DNA of 38,791 bases from an uncultured Clostridia bacterium (GTDB lineage: Bacteria; Bacillota; Clostridia; Lachnospirales; Anaerotignaceae). Numbering within the stretch: the first letter of the stretch is position 1; the number at the start of each line of letters is the position of its first letter. Below are positions 23,818 to 31,204 of this stretch, piece after piece. The notes under the pieces were generated by a model. It had not been told where the DNA came from, made no database searches, and saw only the letters and a list, made by a program, of their open reading frames with translations. The translations under genes were made by a program, and so were the position numbers. The stretch is taken from contig CAJTZO010000024.1 of NCBI GenBank assembly GCA_910583755.1, positions 1 to 38,791 on the forward strand. Reading direction: 5' to 3'.

Positions 23818-24231
23818 GTGATAATGATAGTATGTGTAGATGACAACTTTGGTATGATGTTCAACCAGCGACGGCAAAGTAGAGATAAAATAGTATGCGA
23901 AAATATTTTAAAATTAACACAAAATGGGAATTTGCTAATGAATGCCTATAGTGCGAAATTGTTTTCAGAACAACAAAAAGATAACATTGTGGTGAGAGAG
24001 GATTTTTTAGAAGTTGCGCAGGCACAAGATTATTGTTTTGTGGAAAATGTAGAATGGTCAAAATATCAGGAAAAGATTACAAAAATCATATTATATCGGT
24101 GGAATAGAGAATATCCAGCAGATACCTATTTTACATTTCCGATTAAGAAAGAACAATGGAAGCTACAAGAAACTTCTGAAATAGAGGGAAACTCTCATAG
24201 TATAACAAAGGAGGTTTATATCCATGCATAA
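23818..24231 (+). CDS. uncharacterised 137-aa protein coupled to nuclease gene
   Basis: I know this sequence type only as a conserved short protein in Clostridia, sometimes labelled ribonuclease Z in automatic annotation; no metallo-beta-lactamase motif (HxHxDH) is visible and I reject that label. Landmarks: MIVCVDDNFGMMFNQRRQSRD, LMNAYSAKLF, YCFVENVEW and ILYRWNREYPADTYF. Conserved polar motifs (DD, RRQSRD, YRWNR, PAD) suggest an enzyme or nucleic-acid-related binding. No signal peptide. GTG 23818 follows AGAGGG at good spacing; ATG 23824 is the alternative. The stop overlaps the nuclease start by eight bases, so the pair is translationally coupled; immunity or regulation is a possible role. 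Confidence 0.75.
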   Translation: MIMIVCVDDNFGMMFNQRRQSRDKIVCENILKLTQNGNLLMNAYSAKLFSEQQKDNIVVREDFLEVAQAQDYCFVENVEWSKYQEKITKIILYRWNREYPADTYFTFPIKKEQWKLQETSEIEGNSHSITKEVYIHA

Positions 24232-25102
24232 AATAAGTGGAAAGAAAATACTTTTATTATTGTTTACAATATTCAGCATTTTGTTTACAGCTTGCAATAC
24301 CTTAGATACTACACAAGTAAGTGGAATAACAATACAGAGTATACCAGAATTTTCTGGAGAACCCTATGTTGTATTGAATAATAATCAACCGAACTTTCAA
24401 GAATCAGATTTTACAACAACTTCTTTTGAAACCTATAGTGAATTAGATAATTTGGGTAGGTGTGGAGTTGCTTTTGCCAATGTTGGAACGGATATTATGC
24501 CAATAGAGGAAAGAGGTTCTATTAGTCAAGTCAAGCCAACAGGTTGGCAAAGTGTAAAGTATGATATTGTAGATGGAAAATATTTGTATAATAGATGTCA
24601 TTTAATAGGATTTCAGCTTACAGGAGAAAATGCGAATGCGAAAAATTTGATTACTGGTACAAGATACTTAAATGTAACTGGTATGTTGCCTTTTGAAAAT
24701 ATGGTTGCAGACTATGTAAAAGAAACAAATCATCATGTTTTGTATCGGGTAACACCTATTTTTGAAAAAGATAATCTTTTAGCAAAGGGTGTTGAAATAG
24801 AAGCGATGTCTGTAGAAGATAAAGGAGAGGAAATCTTATTTCATGTTTTTTGTTATAATGTACAGCCGGGCATTATTCTGGACTATAAAACAGGAGAAAG
24901 TAAAGAAGGCACACAAAATGATATGGTTTCCTCAAGTGAAAGTAAAATAACTTACATATTGAATACTAATTCTAAAAAATTTCATTTGCCAGACTGTTCC
25001 AGTGCAAAATCAATGAAACAGGAAAGCAAAAAGGAATATGCTGGAACAAAAGAAGAATTGATTACGCAAGGTTATTCTCCTTGTGGAGTATGTAAACCAT
25101 AA
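24224..25102 (+). CDS. secreted lipoprotein DNA/RNA non-specific endonuclease (EndA-like)
   Basis: A 292-residue surface nuclease. The lipoprotein signal ends in FTAC with C24. The nuclease core shows LGRCGVAFANVG, then LYNRCHLIGFQLTGENANAKNLITGTRYLN, where the usual DRGH catalytic motif appears as NRCH with the histidine kept, and GMLPFEN with a metal-ligand Asn candidate. This resembles the streptococcal competence/DNA-entry nuclease EndA. The C-terminal ~50 residues (KFHLPDCSSAKSM ... GYSPCGVC) form a small cysteine-bearing module found on many secreted nucleases. AAAGGAGG precedes ATG 24224. It is the last gene of the operon. DNA uptake, scavenging and inter-cell attack are all possible. 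Confidence 0.88.
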   Translation: MHKISGKKILLLLFTIFSILFTACNTLDTTQVSGITIQSIPEFSGEPYVVLNNNQPNFQESDFTTTSFETYSELDNLGRCGVAFANVGTDIMPIEERGSISQVKPTGWQSVKYDIVDGKYLYNRCHLIGFQLTGENANAKNLITGTRYLNVTGMLPFENMVADYVKETNHHVLYRVTPIFEKDNLLAKGVEIEAMSVEDKGEEILFHVFCYNVQPGIILDYKTGESKEGTQNDMVSSSESKITYILNTNSKKFHLPDCSSAKSMKQESKKEYAGTKEELITQGYSPCGVCKP

Positions 25103-25191
25103 AAAATGAAAAAAAGTTAAACAAAAAACTTGAATAGAGAGATTAGCATTTTTGCCAGTCTGTATGAAAATCAAGCTATTTTTTGACAAGT

Positions 25192-25230
25192 TACCTTATG
25201 ATACAAGATAATATCATAAGGTATTTTTTT
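25192..25230 (+). terminator. rho-independent terminator of the nuclease operon
   Basis: A perfect 12-bp stem (25192-25203 / 25212-25223) is followed by seven T residues. Confidence 0.85.
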
Positions 25231-25422
25231 ATAAAAAAGGATACATTTAAAATTGAATTTAATTATTGTAGAATCCGATGTTTACATCAAAAAATACTTA
25301 CCATAAATCTTTTACAAAAACAGAAAATATCTGTAAAAAATGGGAATACTATTACAATATTGCATGATATATCAAACAATAAAACTAAATTTTTAAAAGA
25401 TAAGAGGTGATATTTGTTATAT

Positions 25423-25436
25423 TGTAACGGCTGTCA
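25423..25436. promoter_or_regulatory. cre-like catabolite control site
   Basis: TGTAACGGCTGTCA matches the cre consensus TGWAANCGNTNNCA except for C to G at position 7. It lies 110 bases before the sorbitol dehydrogenase start, so CcpA repression by preferred sugars is likely. Confidence 0.5.
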
Positions 25437-25546
25437 CTCTTTTTCAAAGGCTGTGAAAAAGAATGTATTAATGAAAATACTATTTTTTATTATAATAAAG
25501 CCACAAAGAGAAATTAAAAAAAATTACACAAAGGGGGAAACAAATT

Positions 25547-26362
25547 ATGGATTGGCTTGGATTAAAAGGCAAAACAGTGATTGTAACAGGAGGAGCATCA
25601 GGAATTGGGAAAGCAGTGTCTCAAGAATTTTTGAATGAAGGTGCAAATGTAGTAGTATGCGACATGAATCCAGAAGCGCCTACTTTTGAAACAAATGAGA
25701 ACAGCGGAAAATTACTGTATGTTGTAACAAATGTAACAAGCATGGAGAGCGTACAAGCAATGGTTGACAAGGCAGTAGAAACCTTCGGCGGTGTGGATGT
25801 CCTTGTAAACAATGCAGGTATTAATATTCCAAGATTGTTGGTTGACCCAAAAAATCCAAAAGGTGAATTTGAATTAGATGAAGCTGTTTGGGATAAAGTG
25901 GTAAATGTTAACTTTAAAGGCGTATTTTTCTGTGCACAAGCAGCAGCGAGAGAGATGGTAAAAAAAGGGGAAGGTGTTATTGTTAACATGTCTAGTGAGA
26001 GCGGTTTAGAGGGCTCTGAAGGACAAAGTGTTTATGCAGCAACAAAAAATGCTGTTAATTCCTTAACTCGTTCTTGGGCAAAAGAACTTGGTAAATTAGG
26101 CGTTAGAGTGGTTGGCGTAGCACCTGGTATCTTAGAAGCAACAGGTTTGCGTACCATACAGTATGAAACAGCATTAGCTTATACAAGAGGAATTACAGTA
26201 GACGAATTACGCGCTGGATATAGTAAAACATCTACAACACCTTTGGGCAGAAGTGGAAAGTTAACAGAAGTTGCAGACTTGGTTTGCTATATGGCAAGCA
26301 AAAGAGCAAGCTATGTACATGGTGTAACATTTAATGTAGCTGGTGGAAAAACAAGAGGTTAA
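25547..26362 (+). CDS. srlD: sorbitol-6-phosphate 2-dehydrogenase (SDR)
   Basis: A 271-residue short-chain dehydrogenase that oxidises sorbitol-6-phosphate to fructose-6-phosphate with NAD. Visible are the dinucleotide motif TGGASGIG (14-21), NNAG (88-91), the catalytic serine in NMSSESG, and Y163-x3-K167 (YAATK). The PKNPKGEFELDEAVWDK insert and C-terminal VAGGKTRG are typical of the Gram-positive SorD/GutD type. AGGGGG precedes ATG 25547. It is the first gene of the sorbitol cluster, separated from the regulator by a leader with terminators. A related polyol-phosphate dehydrogenase is possible, but the PTS genes that follow are of the glucitol family. Confidence 0.92.
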   Translation: MDWLGLKGKTVIVTGGASGIGKAVSQEFLNEGANVVVCDMNPEAPTFETNENSGKLLYVVTNVTSMESVQAMVDKAVETFGGVDVLVNNAGINIPRLLVDPKNPKGEFELDEAVWDKVVNVNFKGVFFCAQAAAREMVKKGEGVIVNMSSESGLEGSEGQSVYAATKNAVNSLTRSWAKELGKLGVRVVGVAPGILEATGLRTIQYETALAYTRGITVDELRAGYSKTSTTPLGRSGKLTEVADLVCYMASKRASYVHGVTFNVAGGKTRG

Positions 26363-26367
26363 AAAAT

Positions 26368-26410
26368 TTAAGGCTAGTAGCCTTAACCTGCTTCTTTCCA
26401 GAAAGAAGCA
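26368..26410 (+). repeat. two adjacent perfect hairpins
   Basis: TTAAGGCTA/TAGCCTTAA (26368-26376 / 26378-26386) and TGCTTCTTTC/GAAAGAAGCA (26389-26398 / 26401-26410) have loops of one and two bases, too tight in RNA without fraying. No T-tract follows. Confidence 0.6.
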
Positions 26411-26430
26411 AAAGCCTTGTTTAGCCTAGC

Positions 26431-26466
26431 AAAAAGGTTGATTCTTTATAAAAATTAATCTTTTTT
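26431..26466 (+). terminator. rho-independent terminator after the sorbitol dehydrogenase gene
   Basis: AAAAGGTTGATT (26432-26443) pairs with AATTAATCTTTT (26453-26464) with two G-U pairs, running into six T residues. Confidence 0.6.
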
Positions 26467-26476
26467 AAGAAGATGG

Positions 26477-26572
26477 AAACTCTTAAAACTTTTTGATAAA
26501 TGTGAAATATTTAAGGCTTAAAGAGTTTTTCATCATAGCTGTATGAGCCGTGTATAACATGATGAAAAAGAG
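26477..26572 (+). promoter_or_regulatory. overlapping alternative hairpins before the PRD regulator gene
   Basis: The segment 26521-26536 can pair upstream (AAACTCTT 26477-26484 with AAGAGTTT 26521-26528, followed by TT, terminator-like) or downstream (TTTTTCATCAT 26526-26536 with ATGATGAAAAA 26559-26569). The two folds exclude one another, as in attenuators. What would switch it is unknown. Confidence 0.45.
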
Positions 26573-26598
26573 GACTTTTCAGAGGGGGCTGAAACAGT

Positions 26599-28527
26599 AT
26601 GAAACATTATTTTTCAGAAGATAGAAAATTTTTGATGATAAAACTGTTGCAGCAAAACAATGTAATGCCGCTTGCAGAATTAGCAAAGAAACTTGATGTT
26701 AGTACACGAACCATACGAAATGATATAAAACTGTTAAATGAGTTGTTTGAGGAGACTGCTTTTATTGAAATCGACCAAGGAATCTGTTGCTTTTATGTTA
26801 CAGACCAGTACGAATTAGAAGAAAAAAAAGCTTCTTTGGAAAAAATGCAAAGAAATTTTGATTCTCCACAAAAAAGAGTAGCCTATATCATTAAAACACT
26901 TATGGAAACAGAAAAACCATATTCTACAGAAGAATTAGCGTATGAAATGAATTTAGGAAGGACAACACTTTCTAATGAAATTAAAAAGTTAAATGAAGTG
27001 CTAAAAGATTATGGTCTTTCGATTGAAGGAACACAAAGCGCAGGTATCCGCTTAAAAGGAGAAGAGTTTCAATTAAGACTTTTTATCCTAGAACATATTT
27101 ATGATATGTTGTATGATGGAGAAGCGGAAGAAGTGCAAGACTGCATTATAGAACTTTTTCAAGATTATGGCTTAGAGAGTACAACAGAAAAGAATTTTTT
27201 TCATTATGTTGTAGTAGCAATGGATAGAATACAAAGTGGTCATAGTTTGAAGTATATGGATAAAAAATTTTATGCATTAAAAAAGAGTGATGCATGGAAT
27301 ATGATACAGATGATGACAAAAAAACTGCGACCACTTATCAAAAATTTTAACATAGAAGAAAAACTATTTATGGCGATTCCACTAGCTGGTATGAGAACGC
27401 CAACAGATTTGGAACGTATCTCAAAAATAAAGTTAAAACGGGATATTGATGACATGATAGAAGAAATTGTAGAAAGAATTGGATATGAATTGAACTTATA
27501 TTTAAAAAAGGATAATTTGCAGGAAGATTTTTACTACCATATTTCTTTTATGCTTAATCGGCTTCAATTTGGCTATATGCTCAAAAATCCGATGGCAGAG
27601 GAAGTTCGAAAAAAATATCCACTTGCTTATAAAATGGCAAAAATTGCTGGAAAAGTGGTAGAGGAACGTTACAATGTTATCATACCAGAAGATGAAATTG
27701 GCTATCTTACAGCATATTTTGGAGCTTATATTTTGGAATATAGTATTATACAACAAAAACCTTATCGAATTGCATTAGTATGTAGCACAGGGAGAGGTAC
27801 CGCAAGGTTAATTTCCTCTCAACTTAAAAAACTGTTAGACCATAATGCGGAAATGGATTTATATTCGGAAAAACAAACATCAGCGGAATTATTAGATAGT
27901 TATGATATTGTATTTTCCACTGTAAGATTACCATTTGAAACTAAAAAACAAATTATTAGAATCAAAGATATTTTTGATGAAAAGGAATTATTACTTCATA
28001 TCCAAAAAGTAAAATATCTTGAAAAAGCTAATATTCTGGGAGAAGAAACAAGCGGCGCATCGCTAATTGCTGCACTGCTGGAAGAAGATACTTTTTTCCT
28101 GTTAGATGAAAAAAAAGGGTATTTTGAAAATACTGAAATGATGGTTAAAAAATTGACAGAACAAGAATTTGTGGATACAGGGTTTTGGCAAAGGATACAA
28201 GAAAGAGAACAAAACTCTACAATGGTATTCGGACATAATGTTGCATTTCCACATACTGTCAATGAACAAAGAGAAGGAAAATTAGTATTTGCATTGGGTG
28301 TATGCCCAAAGCAAATGAGGAGCGAAAGTGGGGAGACAGTACAACTGATATTTTTGCTTGGCTTACCAAAAGACAATGATTTAGACGATTCTGTGCTAGT
28401 AAGAATTTATGATGAAATGATTTCTATAGCACAAAATGAAGAATATGTAACAGAAATTGCGAAAGTAGAAAATTATAAACAGTTAGTACGTTGCTTTATT
28501 AAATTGGGAATCGGAAATTTATTATAA
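26599..28527 (+). CDS. PRD-containing transcriptional activator of sorbitol genes (GutR/MtlR type)
   Basis: A 642-residue PTS-controlled activator. Order: N-terminal winged helix (1-60, LAKKLDVSTRTIRNDIKLLNE), second helix-turn-helix (~95-150, LAYEMNLGRTTLSNEIKKLNE), PRD1 (~180-290, with H203 and H215), PRD2 (~295-385, with H314), an EIIB-like domain with C395 in VCSTGRGTA, and an EIIA-like domain with H552 in VAFPHT. Phosphorylation of these sites by PTS proteins reports sugar availability. GAGGGGG precedes ATG 26599. The gene is inside its likely target operon, the usual place in Gram-positives. Two DNA-binding domains argue for an activator rather than a BglG-type RNA antiterminator. Confidence 0.92.
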   Translation: MKHYFSEDRKFLMIKLLQQNNVMPLAELAKKLDVSTRTIRNDIKLLNELFEETAFIEIDQGICCFYVTDQYELEEKKASLEKMQRNFDSPQKRVAYIIKTLMETEKPYSTEELAYEMNLGRTTLSNEIKKLNEVLKDYGLSIEGTQSAGIRLKGEEFQLRLFILEHIYDMLYDGEAEEVQDCIIELFQDYGLESTTEKNFFHYVVVAMDRIQSGHSLKYMDKKFYALKKSDAWNMIQMMTKKLRPLIKNFNIEEKLFMAIPLAGMRTPTDLERISKIKLKRDIDDMIEEIVERIGYELNLYLKKDNLQEDFYYHISFMLNRLQFGYMLKNPMAEEVRKKYPLAYKMAKIAGKVVEERYNVIIPEDEIGYLTAYFGAYILEYSIIQQKPYRIALVCSTGRGTARLISSQLKKLLDHNAEMDLYSEKQTSAELLDSYDIVFSTVRLPFETKKQIIRIKDIFDEKELLLHIQKVKYLEKANILGEETSGASLIAALLEEDTFFLLDEKKGYFENTEMMVKKLTEQEFVDTGFWQRIQEREQNSTMVFGHNVAFPHTVNEQREGKLVFALGVCPKQMRSESGETVQLIFLLGLPKDNDLDDSVLVRIYDEMISIAQNEEYVTEIAKVENYKQLVRCFIKLGIGNLL

Positions 28528-28553
28528 AAATAAAAAAGAAAGGGGACTTTGCC

Positions 28554-29015
28554 ATGAACTTTTGGCTGGTTGCATGTCTGCTGGGAGGCGGATATTTACT
28601 ACAGTGTTTTTTTGGATTGATGCAGATGAAAGATTTTTCAAAGGCATTTAGCCCTTTGAGAAAAATGGGCAGAGTGGCAATAGGAAGAACAAATGGAGGA
28701 TTAAGAGCAGGTGCAATCGTCATGTTTGCCATTGATGAAAATGGTATCATATTAAAGGGAAAAAGAATGATGGGCGTGACAGTTCTGGCAAAGTTTAAAG
28801 ATTTTACTGGTTTTGAAGGAAAAAATGTGGGAGAACTGACACAGGCAGATGTGGAAAGATTGCCAAAACCTTTAAGAAAAGCAATATTAGATGCTACAAT
28901 GAATTACAACATTATTATGAGTGGTGGCGAAATTCCTCCAAGACTCAGTTTATTCCAAAAAATAGGACAAAAACTTTCTCCGAAAAAACCAATAATGAAA
29001 ACAAAAATGGAATAA
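28554..29015 (+). CDS. gutM: GutM, glucitol operon activator/accessory protein
   Basis: A 153-residue GutM family protein. One N-terminal membrane segment (LVACLLGGGYLLQCFFGLM) is followed by the family core KMGRVAIGRTNGGLRAGAIVMFAID, then KGKRMMGVTVLAKFKDFTGFEGK. In enteric bacteria GutM activates the glucitol operon; in Gram-positives it always sits with the PRD regulator and the glucitol PTS, as here. A basic C-terminal tail ends the protein. GGGG precedes ATG 28554, 26 bases after the regulator stop, so it is co-transcribed. Confidence 0.92.
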   Translation: MNFWLVACLLGGGYLLQCFFGLMQMKDFSKAFSPLRKMGRVAIGRTNGGLRAGAIVMFAIDENGIILKGKRMMGVTVLAKFKDFTGFEGKNVGELTQADVERLPKPLRKAILDATMNYNIIMSGGEIPPRLSLFQKIGQKLSPKKPIMKTKME

Positions 29016-29036
29016 TCGAAAAGGAGTGTAAAGTTT

Positions 29037-29582
29037 ATGGATTATGTAATTAAGTTTGCAGAAGCGTTTATGAATTTGTTTAATACAGGTGCGACAACAT
29101 TTATCGGTTGGATGAGTGGCATCGTACCAGTTGTATTGATGTTATTGATTGCTATGAATACTTTGATTCACTTGATTGGTGAAGAAAGAATTAACAAATT
29201 AGCACAAGCATCTACCAAAAATCCAATTTTACGTTATATGATATTACCATATTTAGGTGCATTTATGTTAGGAAACCCTACAGCACTTTCCTTAGGACGT
29301 TTTATGCCAGAAAGATTGAAACCAAGTTACTATGCTTCCGCTTCTTATTTCTGCCATACATCAAGTGGTGTATTCCCACATATCAATCCTGGTGAAGTAT
29401 TTATCTTTTTGGGAATTGCAGAAGGTATTTCTACCTTAGGATTAAGCACCATGCCTTTGGCAATGCGTTATATGTTTGTTGGTTTGGTCATGAACTTTGT
29501 AAGTGGCTGGGCAACAGACTTCACAACAAAATTTGTTATGAAACAACAGGGAATTGAATTAAGTAATGAATTGAAAATGTAA
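29037..29582 (+). CDS. srlA: PTS glucitol/sorbitol EIIC (EIIC2) component
   Basis: A 181-residue membrane component of the glucitol PTS with about four membrane segments (GWMSGIVPVVLMLLIAMNTLIHLIG among them). The conserved ILPYLGAFMLGNPTALSLGRFMPERLKPSYYASASYFCHTSSGVFPHINPGE block is diagnostic of SrlA/GutA and probably forms part of the sugar path. GGAG precedes ATG 29037, 21 bases after gutM. It acts with the EIIBC and EIIA proteins of the next two genes to take up and phosphorylate sorbitol. Confidence 0.95.
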   Translation: MDYVIKFAEAFMNLFNTGATTFIGWMSGIVPVVLMLLIAMNTLIHLIGEERINKLAQASTKNPILRYMILPYLGAFMLGNPTALSLGRFMPERLKPSYYASASYFCHTSSGVFPHINPGEVFIFLGIAEGISTLGLSTMPLAMRYMFVGLVMNFVSGWATDFTTKFVMKQQGIELSNELKM

Positions 29583-29617
29583 GAAAAAAAGCGTAAAATA
29601 GAAGGGGGATAATCCAT

Positions 29618-30685
29618 ATGGCAGAATATAATGCAATTAAAATTGTAAAAGGTAGTGGCGGATTTGGTGGTCCGTTGGTAGTAAAACCAGAAGAAGGAAA
29701 AGATAAATTAGTATATATTACAGGTGGTGGAGCAAAACCTGATATTGTAGATAAAATTGTGGAATTGACAGGCTGTGAAGCGGTCAACGGTTTTAAAACA
29801 TCTGTACCAGAAAAAGAAATTTTCTTAGTAATTATTGACTGTGGTGGTACCCTTCGTTGTGGTATTTACCCACAAAAAAGAATCCCAACCATCAATGTAA
29901 TGCCAGTTGGTAAAAGTGGTCCTATGGCAAAATATATTGTAGAAGACATTTATGTTTCCGCAGTTGGTGTTAACCAAATCAGTGATGCAAATGGTGAACC
30001 TGTTAATGCAGCAGCACCTGGTTCTACTGTATTGGGTAGTGTTTCTGAAAGCAAAGCTCCAGCAGCGGCAGCTCCAACGGAAGAAAAGAAAGATGAACGC
30101 CAGTTTAAATATAGTGCAGATAAAAAAGTATCTCAAACAATGGCAGAAGGAAACAAAGGTGGCATTGTTACAAAAATTGGTATGGCTGCTGGTAAAGTTA
30201 TCAATACCTTTAACCAAGCGGCAAGAGATGCGGTACAAACAATGATTACATCCATCATTCCTTTTATGGGCTTTGTGTCCTTGTTAATTGGTTTGATTCA
30301 AGGTTCTGGTTTTGGTGACTGGTTTGCAAAATTGTTAATTCCTTTGGCTGGTACAGGTATCGGTCTTGTTATCTTAGGTTTTATCTGTTCTATTCCATTC
30401 CTTTCTGTATTACTTGGACCAGGTGCAGTTATGGCACAGGTAATTGGCACTTTGATTGGTGTGGAAATTGGAAAAGGAAATATTAATCCAAATTTAGCAT
30501 TACCTGCATTATTTGCTATCAATACACAGTGTGCTTGTGACTTCGTTCCAGTTGGTCTTGGTTTAGCAGAAGCAGAACCAGAAACAGTAGAAGTTGGTGT
30601 TCCAGCGGTATTGTATTCTAGATTTATAACAGGTGTACCTCGTGTTATTGTAGGTTGGATTGCAAGTGTTGGTATGTATGTATAA
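29618..30685 (+). CDS. srlE: PTS glucitol/sorbitol EIIBC component
   Basis: A 355-residue protein. The N-terminal EIIB domain begins IKIVKGSGGFGGPLVVKPEEGKD; the phospho-acceptor cysteine is C75 or C81 in DCGGTLRCGIYPQKRIPTIN. An alanine/glutamate-rich linker (residues ~145-165, SKAPAAAAPTEEKKD) leads to the membrane EIIC1 domain with several hydrophobic segments (MITSIIPFMGFVSLLIGLIQGSGFGDWFAKLL; FICSIPFLSVLLGPGAVMAQ). The length and order match SrlE/GutE. GGGGG precedes ATG 29618. It passes phosphate from EIIA to sorbitol during uptake. Confidence 0.95.
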   Translation: MAEYNAIKIVKGSGGFGGPLVVKPEEGKDKLVYITGGGAKPDIVDKIVELTGCEAVNGFKTSVPEKEIFLVIIDCGGTLRCGIYPQKRIPTINVMPVGKSGPMAKYIVEDIYVSAVGVNQISDANGEPVNAAAPGSTVLGSVSESKAPAAAAPTEEKKDERQFKYSADKKVSQTMAEGNKGGIVTKIGMAAGKVINTFNQAARDAVQTMITSIIPFMGFVSLLIGLIQGSGFGDWFAKLLIPLAGTGIGLVILGFICSIPFLSVLLGPGAVMAQVIGTLIGVEIGKGNINPNLALPALFAINTQCACDFVPVGLGLAEAEPETVEVGVPAVLYSRFITGVPRVIVGWIASVGMYV

Positions 30686-30739
30686 AATTTAGTATGAAAT
30701 TTATAAAAAGGGAAAGAAGATAAAAAGGAGGATTTCATT

Positions 30740-31096
30740 ATGGCAGTCATTTATGACAACAAAGTAAAAGGTTTAGGAGCTTGTGTAGCAGAATTTGAAG
30801 GTATGTTTATCTTGTTTGGTGACAATGCACCAGATACATTAAAAGATTATTGCTATACGATTGATGTAAACCCTATTAAAGAAGAAATTAAAGCAGGACA
30901 AAAAGCAGTGATTGATGGAAAAGAATATAACATTACCGCAGTTGGTGATGTTGTAATGCAAAACCTTGGAAACTTAGGTCATGTAACTTTTTCCTTCACT
31001 GGTGAAACAGAGCCAGAATTACCAGGTACTATTTATTTAGAAGTATCTGATGTACCTAAATTGGAAATCGGCAGCACTATTCAGATTATTGCATAA
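30740..31096 (+). CDS. srlB: PTS glucitol/sorbitol EIIA component
   Basis: A 118-residue soluble EIIA of the glucitol family. The likely phospho-acceptor is H81 in NLGNLGHVTFSF. Strands MFILFGDNAPDTLKDYCYTI and the final LEIGSTIQIIA are typical of SrlB/GutB. AGGAGG precedes ATG 30740. It is the last gene of the sorbitol operon; a strong terminator follows. Confidence 0.95.
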   Translation: MAVIYDNKVKGLGACVAEFEGMFILFGDNAPDTLKDYCYTIDVNPIKEEIKAGQKAVIDGKEYNITAVGDVVMQNLGNLGHVTFSFTGETEPELPGTIYLEVSDVPKLEIGSTIQIIA

Positions 31097-31128
31097 AAAA
31101 TAAAAAAGTTAAGTTTGCATAAACTCTC

Positions 31129-31179
31129 AATCTTAAAAAGCGGGTATCAGGATAAACTGGTACCCGCTTTTTTAAGATT
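31129..31179. terminator. strong bidirectional terminator
   Basis: Arms 31129-31150 and 31157-31179 form a stem of about 22 bp (core GCGGGTA/TACCCGC) with A-rich and T-rich flanks inside the stem. It serves the sorbitol operon and the convergent TPR gene. Confidence 0.9.
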
Positions 31180-31204
31180 TCTTTTAAGATAAGAAGATGT
31201 TAAC

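Larger units (their letters stand above)
25103..25546. other. intergenic region before the sorbitol operon
   Basis: No convincing gene; two short open frames lack ribosome sites. It holds the nuclease-operon terminator (25191-25230), about 190 bases of featureless AT-rich DNA, a cre-like site (25423-25436), a small CTTTTTC/GAAAAAG hairpin near 25440-25465, and the leader of the sorbitol dehydrogenase gene. Confidence 0.5.

Noticed and set aside
23818..24231. Ribonuclease Z label for the 137-aa protein
   Set aside because: No HxHxDH metallo-beta-lactamase motif is present and the protein is less than half the size of RNase Z.
25183..25638. Two open frames of about 75 codons before the sorbitol dehydrogenase gene
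   Set aside because: They lack ribosome sites, cover a terminator or overlap the real gene in another frame, and have random-looking composition.
26477..26572. BglG-type RAT antiterminator site bound by the PRD regulator
   Set aside because: The regulator has two DNA-binding helix-turn-helices and no CAT RNA-binding domain, so RNA antitermination by it is unlikely.
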